From positions 37,742 to 101,741 of the forward strand of contig JAICXQ010000002.1 of NCBI GenBank assembly GCA_025980325.1: a stretch of 64,000 nt of DNA. Reading direction: 5' to 3'. The DNA comes from Frankiales bacterium. GTDB lineage: Bacteria > Actinomycetota > Actinomycetes > JAFAQI01. The notes beneath the pieces were generated by a model. The model was not told the origin of the DNA and made no database searches. It saw only the letters and a list, made by a program, of their open reading frames with translations. Position numbers and translations under genes: made by a program. This document shows, piece after piece, positions 39,887-48,831 of the stretch (positions within the stretch are counted from its first letter, which is position 1; every line of letters starts with the position of its first letter).

Positions 39887-40927
39887 TTAGTTGCTGAGCA
39901 CGACCTTGAGCGCGTGCGTCGTCGCGGCGTCTGCGAACGTGGCGTACGCGGCCTCGATGTCCGCGAGGTCGAAATGATGCGTCGCGAATGCCGACGCCGA
40001 CAGCTGCCCAGAAGCGACCATCTGCAGCAGCGTCGGAGTGCTGTAGGTGTCGACGAGCCCCGTCGTGATGGTGACGTCCGCGGCCCACAGCTTGTCGAGC
40101 GCGAGCGTTGCCGGCTTGCCGTGCACACCGATGTTCGCCACCCGGCCGCACGGGCGGATCAGGCGGGTGCACAGCTCGAACGTCTCCGGCACGCCGACCG
40201 CTTCGATCGCCACATCGGCACCGAGGCCGTCGCTGATCGCCCGGACTCGTGCTTCGACGTCGTGGTGCACCGGGTTCATGACTTCGTCGGCCCCGAACTG
40301 CTTGGCGAGCTCGAGCCGGCTGTCCGCGGTGTCGATGACGACGATGTGCTTCGGGCTGTACAGCCGCGCGGTCAACGTCGCAGCCAGCCCGATCGGCCCG
40401 GCGCCGACGATCGCGACGACGTCCGCGGGCCGCACCGCGCCGTTGAGGACGCCGACCTCGTACGACGTCGGCAGGATGTCGGCGAGCATCACCGCCTGCT
40501 CGTCGCTGACACTGCTCGGCAGTTTGTACGTCGAGGTGTCCGCGAACGGGATGCGGACGTACTCCGCTTGGGTGCCGTCGATCAGGTGGCCGAGGATCCA
40601 CCCGCCACCACCGAGGCACTGCCCGTACCGGCCGTCGCGACAGTAGCGGCAACGTCCGCACGCACTGATGCAGGACGCGAGCACCCGATCGCCGGGTTGG
40701 AGCGTGGTGACGGCGTCACCGACTGCCTCGACGGTCCCGACCGCCTCGTGTCCGAGGATGCGGCCGTCTTGGACCGCGGGTACGTCTCCTTTGAGGATGT
40801 GCAGGTCGGTGCCGCAGATCGTCGTCGTGTCGACGCCGACGATGACGTCGGTCGCGTCCTGGATGACCGGATCGGGAACCTCTTCCCAGCTCTTGTGGCC
40901 GGGACCGTGGTAGACGAGTGCACGCAT
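39887..40927 (-). CDS. Zinc-dependent alcohol dehydrogenase
   Basis: GTDLHILKGDVPAV, GHEAVGTVEAVGD, CGRCRYCRDGRYGQC structural zinc, VGAGPIGLAA. Confidence 0.93.
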   Translation of the reverse strand: MRALVYHGPGHKSWEEVPDPVIQDATDVIVGVDTTTICGTDLHILKGDVPAVQDGRILGHEAVGTVEAVGDAVTTLQPGDRVLASCISACGRCRYCRDGRYGQCLGGGGWILGHLIDGTQAEYVRIPFADTSTYKLPSSVSDEQAVMLADILPTSYEVGVLNGAVRPADVVAIVGAGPIGLAATLTARLYSPKHIVVIDTADSRLELAKQFGADEVMNPVHHDVEARVRAISDGLGADVAIEAVGVPETFELCTRLIRPCGRVANIGVHGKPATLALDKLWAADVTITTGLVDTYSTPTLLQMVASGQLSASAFATHHFDLADIEAAYATFADAATTHALKVVLSN

Positions 40928-40971
40928 TGCTGATCACCGCTTTCGTTGCGTTGTGCGGCGCCGACGGCGAG

Positions 40972-41793
40972 TCAGGCGCGGCGGAACAGGACGGGGTTGG
41001 TGGCGTGCCGCAGCACGGCTTTCGAGACGCTGCCGAGGACGAGTTGCGCGGCGACGGGCTTGACCCGCGGCGCCATTGCCAGCAGGGTCCCCGGCTGCAT
41101 GTCCGCGTAGGCGACGAGCTCGTGCGCCGTCCGCGGCCCGTGCAGCGGAACCGGCTCGGCGCCGATCGACTCCGCCAGCTTGGTCAGGTGGCGCAGGCGC
41201 TCGCGGCCGACCTCGAAGTCGTATCCCATCGACGCCGCGTCCATCACGGTCGCGACCTGGACCGGTACGCCGAACCGGTCCGCCCATCCGCGGACGTCGG
41301 CCGCGAGGGCGACCGGCAAGGTTCCGAGCGGCGGGACCGCGACGACGATGCGGGTCACGACCGGCCGGCCGACCCGGTAACGCGGGCCGGTCACGACGAC
41401 CGGACCTCGCCAGTGCCGCAGCACATCCTCCGAGGTGCTGCCGAATGCCAGCTCGGCTGCGGCCGTGTGGCCGTGGCTGGACATGACCAGCAGCGACGAT
41501 TCGTCGTCGCCGAGCAGTTGGACGATTCCATCGGCTGCGGTGCGCGCCGCGAGCACTTCGACCTGGACGCGCTTGCCGTGCGACAACGTGTTCAGCGTCA
41601 ACTTGTGCGGCGACAGATCGAGCCACGGTGACGACGTGTCGACGTGCACCACGCGATGCGGAACCCCGAAGCCGCGAGCAAGCGCGGTCGCGACCGGCAG
41701 GCTCTTCCAGCTCAAGCGGGAGAAATCCACCGGTACGAGCACTTGCGCGTAACACGTCGACAGTTCGGCTGGCGGGTAAGTGGTTGCGGTCAT
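40972..41793 (-). CDS. Universal stress protein-like, two USP domains
   Basis: VLVPVDFSRLSWKSL; LLVMSSHGHTAAAELAFGSTSEDVLRH; second repeat LGSVSKAVLRHATNPVLFRR. Confidence 0.88.
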   Translation of the reverse strand: MTATTYPPAELSTCYAQVLVPVDFSRLSWKSLPVATALARGFGVPHRVVHVDTSSPWLDLSPHKLTLNTLSHGKRVQVEVLAARTAADGIVQLLGDDESSLLVMSSHGHTAAAELAFGSTSEDVLRHWRGPVVVTGPRYRVGRPVVTRIVVAVPPLGTLPVALAADVRGWADRFGVPVQVATVMDAASMGYDFEVGRERLRHLTKLAESIGAEPVPLHGPRTAHELVAYADMQPGTLLAMAPRVKPVAAQLVLGSVSKAVLRHATNPVLFRRA

Positions 41794-41846
41794 GGTGCGC
41801 CTCCTCGGCCACCGTCACCGTGCCGCTGCCGTCTCCCGACGGGCTA

Positions 41847-41860
41847 GGGGCTTTGGTCCC
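41847..41860. promoter_or_regulatory. DosR-like box GGGGCTTTGGTCCC
   Basis: Between divergent 41793(-) and 42011(+). Confidence 0.65.
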
Positions 41861-41896
41861 CGCGTTCGCGGCACCGTCTCCGGGAGTTCAGGACCC

Positions 41897-41910
41897 GGGA
41901 CTTTGGTCCC
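41897..41910. promoter_or_regulatory. DosR-like box GGGACTTTGGTCCC
   Basis: One mismatch to GGGACTTTAGTCCC; exactly 50 nt from the preceding box. Confidence 0.75.
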
Positions 41911-42010
41911 GTTCCAAACGGGTCGTTGCGCTCTAACGCCGTTGCTTCCGCGACGGCAGTGTGGACCGCAGAAGGAACCGACCGGGTTCCCGCGGCGGAA
42001 GGAGAAGACG

Positions 42011-42616
42011 ATGCGCCGCAAGACATTCGACGCCCTGCTCTCGACCGGTGGTTTGGTCGTCGCAGCTGTCCTCATCGTGGCGGGCGCGCTCGGCTTGTGG
42101 GCGCACAGCTTCGCCAACAGCAACGTGCACGACCAGCTCGCTCAGCAGAAGGTCTTCTTCCCGAGCGCCGCCGGCATCGCCGCTCAGCAGAACGCGGAGA
42201 TCACGAAGTACGTGACGCCGTACGCCGGCAAGCAGGTCCTCGACGGACAACAGGCCGAGGTGTTCGCCGACCACTACATCAAGGTGCACCTCTCCGAGGT
42301 CGCCGGTGGCCAGACGTACAGCCAGGTCTCGACCGCGTTCTTGAAGATGAAGCCGACCGACCCGAACTACCAGCAGGTCGCGGGGCAGCGCCAGACCCTG
42401 TTCCAGGGCGAGACGTTGCGCGGGATGCTGCTGAACGCGTACGGCTTCTGGAAGATGGGGCAGATCGCGCTGACTGCGGCGATCGTGTCCTTCATCGCCG
42501 CCGGAGTGATGCTGCTGCTGTCGGCGCTGGGGTTCTGGCACCTGCGCCGCGTTTCTCCCGCAGCGGAGGTGTTCCCGAAGCTCGGAGCCCGCACGCCGGC
42601 CCCGGTCGAACGGTAG
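42011..42616 (+). CDS. Membrane protein with two TMs flanking an external domain
   Basis: N- and C-terminal TM segments; downstream of paired DosR-like boxes. Confidence 0.75.
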   Translation: MRRKTFDALLSTGGLVVAAVLIVAGALGLWAHSFANSNVHDQLAQQKVFFPSAAGIAAQQNAEITKYVTPYAGKQVLDGQQAEVFADHYIKVHLSEVAGGQTYSQVSTAFLKMKPTDPNYQQVAGQRQTLFQGETLRGMLLNAYGFWKMGQIALTAAIVSFIAAGVMLLLSALGFWHLRRVSPAAEVFPKLGARTPAPVER

Positions 42617-42635
42617 TCATCACGGCCGGTTACGA

Positions 42636-42661
42636 GGAGGCCCCGGATACCCGGGGCCTCC
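42636..42661 (+). terminator. Strong hairpin terminator
   Basis: GGAGGCCCCGG-ATAC-CCGGGGCCTCC, 11-bp perfect stem, 20 nt after the 42616 stop. Confidence 0.75.
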
Positions 42662-42757
42662 TTCGTGCGTCCGGGACGTTCGCCTCTGTGCGGATGAGCC
42701 CGGACCGGCTGACTGTGGTCAGCGACGCGTTCGTCGCCCCGACGAAGAGGAGTGGTC

Positions 42758-42961
42758 ATGCGGCGAGTTCCACCCGACGCAAAGTGTCCGGTGCGTCCCG
42801 GCGATCCGTGCACGCTGTGCCAGCTGGACGTCACGGGCCCGCACGACTGCCCGCTCGTCTATCTCGTCATGTCGGATGACGACTTGCACGACCGGCTGCG
42901 CATCAACGGATCGACGAACGGCAGGCAGCCGGGGCGCGACGAGTCGACGACGCGCGCGTGA
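42758..42961 (+). CDS. Small Cys-containing protein (DUF6767-like)
   Basis: CPVRPGDPCTLCQLDVTGPHDCPLVYLVMSDDDL. Confidence 0.65.
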   Translation: MRRVPPDAKCPVRPGDPCTLCQLDVTGPHDCPLVYLVMSDDDLHDRLRINGSTNGRQPGRDESTTRA

Positions 42962-42965
42962 TGAC

Positions 42966-43589
42966 TCAGCTGATCGAGACGCTCCATGCGCAGGCGCTGG
43001 AACCTGAGCCGCCCGAGGCGGCGACGACGTAGCTGCCGGAGGTCGCGACCTGCACGGTGCGGGAGCCGGTCGGCGGCGCCGATGCGCCGGTGTAGAAGAT
43101 CAACTGCCCGAGGGTGACGTTGCCGCCGGCCGGCACGAGGTAGAGATCGGTGCTGCACGCGATGGGGCCGTTGGCGGTGGTGATGCTGCGCTGCAGATTC
43201 CAGCTGAAGACATGGTTGCCGGCCGACAGCGAGAACGGCTGCGTGCGATACATGTCCGCCTCGTCGGTCCCGCTGGTCGTGCCGCTGAGCTGCACGGGTG
43301 CGCCGGCCGGCCCGCTGGAGGTCGCGGCGGGCCGGGTGAGTTCCTGGTCGGTCGCCGGCGACGTGGGATATGCGCCCGGGGTGGTCCGGTAGCAGACGTT
43401 GAGGGTGTCGACGGTGCCGTTGGCGCCGACGGAGTAGGAGGCGATCCGGGGCCGGGCTTGCGTCGTCAGGTACAGCGCGTTCTGGGCGACGCCGGCGAGC
43501 CCGCCGCTGGTGACGCGAACCCGGCCGTCGCTGCCGTCCGGCGAGCGGACACGGCTACCCCCAGAGGCGCCAGACGGAGTGTGACCCAA
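42966..43589 (-). CDS. Hypothetical, exported-type repeat-poor protein
   Basis: 207-aa ORF of normal amino-acid composition; start uncertain. Confidence 0.5.
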   Translation of the reverse strand: MGHTPSGASGGSRVRSPDGSDGRVRVTSGGLAGVAQNALYLTTQARPRIASYSVGANGTVDTLNVCYRTTPGAYPTSPATDQELTRPAATSSGPAGAPVQLSGTTSGTDEADMYRTQPFSLSAGNHVFSWNLQRSITTANGPIACSTDLYLVPAGGNVTLGQLIFYTGASAPPTGSRTVQVATSGSYVVAASGGSGSSACAWSVSIS

Positions 43590-43620
43590 CGTCCGGCTCG
43601 CCGTGGGCGAACGTACGAAG

Positions 43621-44883
43621 TCAGCCCCCGGGCCGGTTGCCGGCCGCCGCTCGCTGCGATTCGAGGAAGTGTCGCTCGGCGGGGTTCGCGGTCAGCTCGA
43701 TCGCGCGGTCGTATGCCGCCAGCGCTGCGTCGCGCTGCCCGTCGCGGGCAAGCAGATCCGCGCGCGCGGCGTGGAAGGGCTGGTAGTCCGCAACACCGGC
43801 GACGTCGAGCGCGTCGAGGGCGGCGAGGCCGGCGGCGGATCCGCGCAGCTCGGCGACCGCGACCGCCCGGTTGAGGGCGACGACCGGATTGGGTCGCACG
43901 TCGTAGAGCTGGTCGTAGAGCGCGACGATCTGCGCCCAGTCGGTTTCATCACTCGTCCTCGCGTCTGCATGCACCGCGGCGATCGCCGCTTGGATCTGGA
44001 ACGGCCCGGGCTGGTTGCGGCGTAGGCATGCGCGGACGAGGTTATGGCCCTCCGCGATCAGTGCGCGATCCCAACGACTGCGGTCCTGGTCGGCGAGCCG
44101 GATCATCGCGCCGTCCGCTGCGGTACGGGCCGCACGGCGCGCCTCGGTGAGCAGCATGAGCGCCAGCAGCCCGGTGACCTCCGGCTCGTCGGGCATCAGC
44201 CCGGCGAGGACGCGACCGAGCCGAAGAGCCTCACCGGACAGGTCGGTGCGGGTCAGGCTGTCACCCGACGTCGCGGTGTGGCCTTCGGTGAAGATGAGGT
44301 ACACGGTGGCGAGCACCGGGCGCAGCCGGTCGGGAAGTTCGGCCGGGCGCGGGATCCGGTACGACGCGCGATTGTCGTGCAACTTGCGCTTCGCCCGGAC
44401 GATGCGTTGCGCGATGGTCGCCTCCGGCGCGACGAACGCGCGGGCGATCTCCGGCGTTTCGAGACCGCCGACGAGGCGGAGCGTGAGTGCGACCTGCGTG
44501 TCCGCGGCGAGTGCCGGATGGCAACACAGGAACATGAGCCGCAGCTGGTCGTCGGCAACGACGTCGACGAATGCATCGAGATCGCCGAGCTCCGGGTTGT
44601 GGTCGGGTTCCATGTCCTCGGCCCGCAGTCGGTAGGCGGCGATGTAGCGGTCGACCCGCGTCGACTCCCGGCGTATCCGGTCGATCGCGCGGTTGCGTGC
44701 GGTGGTCGTGATCCAGCCACCGGGATTCGGCGGCACACCGCGTACGGGCCACTGCTCGGCGGCGAGCGCGAACGCCTCCGCCACCGCATCCTCGGCGAGA
44801 TCGATGTCGCCGAGGATGCGGATGAGCGTGGCGGTGCAGCGACCGACTTCGCGACGGTAGATGTCGGCGAGCGAGTCAGGCAT
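43621..44883 (-). CDS. ECF-type RNA polymerase sigma factor with C-terminal TPR-like extension (ECF42-like)
   Basis: LADIYRREVGRCTATLIRILGDIDLAEDAVAEAFALAAEQWP; C-terminal DUF6596/TPR-like region; next to a YCII gene. Confidence 0.9.
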   Translation of the reverse strand: MPDSLADIYRREVGRCTATLIRILGDIDLAEDAVAEAFALAAEQWPVRGVPPNPGGWITTTARNRAIDRIRRESTRVDRYIAAYRLRAEDMEPDHNPELGDLDAFVDVVADDQLRLMFLCCHPALAADTQVALTLRLVGGLETPEIARAFVAPEATIAQRIVRAKRKLHDNRASYRIPRPAELPDRLRPVLATVYLIFTEGHTATSGDSLTRTDLSGEALRLGRVLAGLMPDEPEVTGLLALMLLTEARRAARTAADGAMIRLADQDRSRWDRALIAEGHNLVRACLRRNQPGPFQIQAAIAAVHADARTSDETDWAQIVALYDQLYDVRPNPVVALNRAVAVAELRGSAAGLAALDALDVAGVADYQPFHAARADLLARDGQRDAALAAYDRAIELTANPAERHFLESQRAAAGNRPGG

Positions 44884-45226
44884 CCGTCGGGCGTACCTCG
44901 ACCGGAGCTTCACACGCCGCCGCGGCCTTGCCGGCCCAGTTGAGGGCGCTGTCGAGATCGGCGGCCTCGATGATCCAGAAGCCGCCCATCTGCTCCTTCG
45001 TCTCGGCGTACGGACCGTCGGTCATCGACACCTCGCCGCCGCTCGCCCGTACGACGGTTGCCGAGGACGCGGGGCGCAGCCCGGTGCCGAACACCCAGGC
45101 ACCCTCGTCTCGCATCGTGTCGTTGACCGCGTTCACCTGCGCGCCGATGCGCGCCATGTCCTCCGAGGACCAGTCGAGGTCGGAGTAGTCGCCGTCGTGC
45201 CAGACCGAAAGCAGGTACTGAGGCAT
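44876..45226 (-). CDS. YCII-related (DGPF) protein
   Basis: MPQYLLSVWHDG...VSMTDGPYAETKEQMGGFWIIEAADLDSAL. Confidence 0.92.
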   Translation of the reverse strand: MPQYLLSVWHDGDYSDLDWSSEDMARIGAQVNAVNDTMRDEGAWVFGTGLRPASSATVVRASGGEVSMTDGPYAETKEQMGGFWIIEAADLDSALNWAGKAAAACEAPVEVRPTDA

Positions 45227-45301
45227 GGTCACAGTCTCCCTGTCCCGGGCGGCGCCCGATGCGCCGCCGTCAGCATCTCTACGAACGCGACCGCGCGGAT
45301 C

Positions 45302-45685
45302 GACAGCCGGAGACCAGAAAGTTTTCCGCCGGTTTACCCGCCCGGCCGGCGGGTCTACGTTTCGGGCATCGTCGCGCCGCTGGTCCGTGACCAGCACGGG
45401 TGGAGCGGCACGACCGCCAGCGCCGACCGCGCGAATGGCGTCTTCAGCGTGCTCACGCAGTGGCAGGACAAGGCGGCGCTGGAGGCCAGCGAGAGTGCGC
45501 GGCGCAAGGTACGCGCCGACGCGCAGGACATCGTCGGCGGCGATCTCGACGTCGGCATCGTCGAACAGGTCATGTTCGATGTCGCGAAGCCGCCGCAGCT
45601 CGGTGCGCGGCTGCTCATCCGCCCGACCAGCATGGACCCCCGCGACCAGCTCCCGCAGGTACGACGAGAGCGGTTGAGCAACTAA
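45302..45685 (+). pseudogene. ABM-like (antibiotic biosynthesis monooxygenase) C-terminal fragment without obvious start
   Basis: YVSGIVAPLVRDQHGWSGTTASADRANGVFSVLTQWQDKAALEASE...; no suitable start codon near the domain N-terminus. Confidence 0.35.
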
Positions 45686-45694
45686 TCTGCAGTC

Positions 45695-46075
45695 ATGTCG
45701 ACGGCCCAACCGAATGTCGCAACGATGGATCCCGCGGAGCGCGAACGTCGCCTCTGGGAACTCCTCGCCGCGCGCGAGCTGGACGCATTCGCCGCCTTGT
45801 TGCACGACGGCGGTCTCTTCATCGACGGCGCACAACTGCAGACGAAGTCCGAACTGATGGACGGTCTGCGCGACGTGACGCTCACGGCATTCGCGATGCG
45901 CGACGTTGCGGTCAACACTCTTGCGGACAACGCCTGCACCGTGGTCTACGCGGTGACGGAGACGGTGGTTGCGTCATCCGGGGAACTCACTCGGACCGTG
46001 CTGGCCAGTTCGACCTGGGTCAGCAGTGACGACCGATGGCTGTTGGCGTTGCACCACGAGTCAGCCGTCGACTGA
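45695..46075 (+). CDS. NTF2-like (DUF4440-type) protein
   Basis: LWELLAARELDAFAALLHDGGLFIDG...DDRWLLALHHES. Confidence 0.75.
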   Translation: MSTAQPNVATMDPAERERRLWELLAARELDAFAALLHDGGLFIDGAQLQTKSELMDGLRDVTLTAFAMRDVAVNTLADNACTVVYAVTETVVASSGELTRTVLASSTWVSSDDRWLLALHHESAVD

Positions 46076-46127
46076 CCCGCGACATCCGCCGAGCCCGAGT
46101 GACCGGGCAAGACCGCAACGGCTGGGC

Positions 46128-46814
46128 TCAGCCAGTTGCCGATGCAGTCAACCGTTGCGCGGCCAGCTCGGAGAGTGCTTTGGCTGCACCGAGCGCTTGT
46201 TCCTTGGTCTGCCGCAGGACGTATACACCGTCGAACAGGTCGCCCCGGTACTGGAACACCGCGACCGACCACACGGTGCCCTTGGCGCTGGTCTGCGATC
46301 CCACGACGGTGAGTTGCTCGGCTGTCAGTCGCGGATCCGGGGGTTGGATCACGAAGGCGGAGACATGCACGCCGTGGACGGTGACCGGCTTGCAGAGTCG
46401 CGCCGCCGCCCGCACTTCACCGTAGGCCTGCGTCGCGCCGCCCGGCCGGTACCGCACAACCTCGTTGCTCTCGACCTGTCGGTCCGGATGAGCGGCGTCG
46501 AGGAAGAACACCTGGTAGCGCTGCACTCGCAATGCCTCGCTCGGGAACGTCGCGCCGCACAGGTCGAGGGTCGCATCCGTACCGGCCCCGATGGCGGTCG
46601 AGACGTGCGGGTTGGACGCCACCGGCACACCGCCCACCTGACTGGCAACCTCCGCGGTGAAGGCGATGGAGGCCAGCGAAGGAGGCGACGCGGACGCGGC
46701 CGGTGTGGAGGGTTGCGTGGTCGACGACGTGGCGCCTGGGCTCGACGAGCCGCTGCACCCGGTCAGGATCAGGCACACGCCGGATGTTGCTGCAAGGATC
46801 GCGAAGCGATTCAT
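46128..46814 (-). CDS. Lipoprotein, unknown function
   Basis: Lipobox LILTGCSGSS. Confidence 0.8.
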   Translation of the reverse strand: MNRFAILAATSGVCLILTGCSGSSSPGATSSTTQPSTPAASASPPSLASIAFTAEVASQVGGVPVASNPHVSTAIGAGTDATLDLCGATFPSEALRVQRYQVFFLDAAHPDRQVESNEVVRYRPGGATQAYGEVRAAARLCKPVTVHGVHVSAFVIQPPDPRLTAEQLTVVGSQTSAKGTVWSVAVFQYRGDLFDGVYVLRQTKEQALGAAKALSELAAQRLTASATG

Positions 46815-47063
46815 CAGTGCCCCCGTTCACTACTAACGGGAGGATAAACCAAGACGTGTCCGCCGTCTTTGAAATGTGCACAGGGGCCGCGGCCGGCTGA
46901 CCGTGCGCGCCGCGCTGCGTCTCGACGCCCGGCCGATCATGGCGCCGCAGGTTGTCACACTGGCACCGGCGCAAACCGCCGGGAAGCTGTCCTATCGGGC
47001 GGTCCTGGCCGACATCCCCGCGGCGCCCCGAGCGACCGTCACGTTGACGATGTGAACGAGGCC

Positions 47064-47417
47064 TCAGGTGGCACGGCCGCTGCCGTTGGCGGCCCGGCCG
47101 CCACGGGGAGCGACGGTCATCGCAACCGTCACCGTGTCGCCGTCGCCGAACCGCTCTTGGGTACGCACCTGCTTTTTCACCGGCAGCACGTAGCCTCCGT
47201 CGCGGGGGAGCAGCGACGTTTCCCACTGCGTATCCCCGATCCGGACCTCGACCGGGATCGCGCCCCAGCCGTAGGAGGCCGCACGCGCCTGCGCTCGGAC
47301 GTCGTCGCACACCTCGTCGGGCAGGGTTAGCCAGTAGAACGGCGCCGGGCCGCGCCACTCGAACAGCTCGGCGTTGAACGTAGTCTCCACCGCGACGACG
47401 CTAGTGCGCGAACACAC
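47064..47417 (-). CDS. DUF1905-family protein
   Basis: FNAELFEWRGPAPFYWLTLPDEVCDDVRA...WGAIPVEVRIGDTQWETSLLPRDGGYVLPVKKQVR. Confidence 0.82.
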   Translation of the reverse strand: MCSRTSVVAVETTFNAELFEWRGPAPFYWLTLPDEVCDDVRAQARAASYGWGAIPVEVRIGDTQWETSLLPRDGGYVLPVKKQVRTQERFGDGDTVTVAMTVAPRGGRAANGSGRAT

Positions 47418-47460
47418 CGCGCATCATCCGGACCGCACCACGACGACGACGCGGTGTTCT

Positions 47461-48831
47461 TCAACACAAGTACTGGCTCGACCCGCGGCCGCAGACGCGG
47501 GTGTTGAACGACGCGAAGCCGATGCCTCCATTCGCGCCCTGCACGCCCATGTACACCCGCGGTGCACCGGACGCGTCGCGGCCGAAGAACCCGGACTCCC
47601 ATTTGAACCCGCGCGGACCGGTCAGTCGCAGTGGCGCGACCGACAGCATCCGCCACCGGCCGTGGACGAGCGCGAACGCCGCCGGTCCGGCCGACGTCCC
47701 GCCGATCCCGACGATCTGCTGCGCAGTCGCGCCGAACACCAGCGCCGGGTACGGCTCGTTGCTCGGCGGCGAACCCCAGCCCTGGTACGCCGGCAGCTTC
47801 TGCACGGACACGCCGCCGTCGGTGGACAGCCAGCCCTGACCGTTACCGGAGACGAGGACCGCGGCGGGACGGCCGTGCTGATGCGTGACGTCGACGAACG
47901 GCCACGTGATCGGCGTCGGCAACGACGTCGTCGACCACGTCGCGCCGGCGTCGCTCGATCGCAGCAACACGCCGGCGCCGGTGGCCGAGGTCGTGGCGGT
48001 GAACAGGCTGCGCGGGTTCGTCGGATCGACGGCGACGGCGCCGCTGTAACTACCGAGATCACCGCCGACACCGGCCGGGAGCGCCGTCGGTCCGGACCAG
48101 GTCTGGCCGGCGTTGTCACTGGAGTACAGAGCGGACCCGCCGCTCGCGGCCGCGAACAGGTACACGTGATCCGGGCTGGCCGGTGCGGCCGCGAGCACCT
48201 GAACCGCGCCGGTCGTGGGATTCGCACCGGCCCCCGGCGTCACCTCCGTCCACGTCGTACCGCCATCCGGGCTGGTCAGCACGGCGTACACGCCCTGCGC
48301 CTCGACCGCGACGTACAGCCGCTGCGCCGACGGCGCGACGCGACTGCCCACCTGCGCCGGCGCGATGAACGCCTGGATCTGCGCGTATGGATCGCCACCG
48401 AGGTAATGCAGCGCCGCCGCGTTCGGCGACGTCGTCGACAGCGGCAGCGAGAACACTGCCGACCAGTGGCAGCCGCCGTCGCGCGACGCGAACAGCGACC
48501 TCGTGTCGGAGACGTAGAGGACACCCGGGTTGCCGGCGCCGACGACGAAGCCGGCCTCCTCAGCGGGATCGTCGAACCCCACGCTCTCCGGCGCCTCGAA
48601 CGGAACCGGCGACGGGCCGCCGCTGTCGTCGCTGCTCGGGAACTGCGGTGCGTTGATGAACGTCCAGCGCGCCTGCGTCGTGACGCTCTGGCACGCGGCC
48701 GGCGCGGCCGACCGTGCATGGGCAACCGCCGGTCCGGTGGCGAGTGCGCAGCACGCGGTCACTGCCAACAGTCGCATCGCCCGGCCGCGGTCGCCGCAAC
48801 GCGGACGGTCGAACATCGTCACAGTCGTCAT
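47461..48831 (-). CDS. Secreted BNR/sialidase-like beta-propeller protein
   Basis: Signal peptide; repeated S/T-x-D-x-G-x-T-W (SPDGGTTW, SSDNAGQTW, SSDAGATW, STDGGVSV). Confidence 0.85.
   Translation of the reverse strand: MTTVTMFDRPRCGDRGRAMRLLAVTACCALATGPAVAHARSAAPAACQSVTTQARWTFINAPQFPSSDDSGGPSPVPFEAPESVGFDDPAEEAGFVVGAGNPGVLYVSDTRSLFASRDGGCHWSAVFSLPLSTTSPNAAALHYLGGDPYAQIQAFIAPAQVGSRVAPSAQRLYVAVEAQGVYAVLTSPDGGTTWTEVTPGAGANPTTGAVQVLAAAPASPDHVYLFAAASGGSALYSSDNAGQTWSGPTALPAGVGGDLGSYSGAVAVDPTNPRSLFTATTSATGAGVLLRSSDAGATWSTTSLPTPITWPFVDVTHQHGRPAAVLVSGNGQGWLSTDGGVSVQKLPAYQGWGSPPSNEPYPALVFGATAQQIVGIGGTSAGPAAFALVHGRWRMLSVAPLRLTGPRGFKWESGFFGRDASGAPRVYMGVQGANGGIGFASFNTRVCGRGSSQYLC

Noticed and set aside
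42673-42686. GGGACGTTCGCCTC as an additional DosR-like box upstream of the 42758 gene
   Set aside because: Several mismatches; no better than degenerate GC-rich sequence, kept out of the box list.
46900-47056. Short frame VRAALRLDARPIMAPQVVTLAPAQTAGKLSYRAVLADIPAAPRATVTLTM
   Set aside because: Coding-like composition, possibly a gene remnant, but too short and without a supported start to call.
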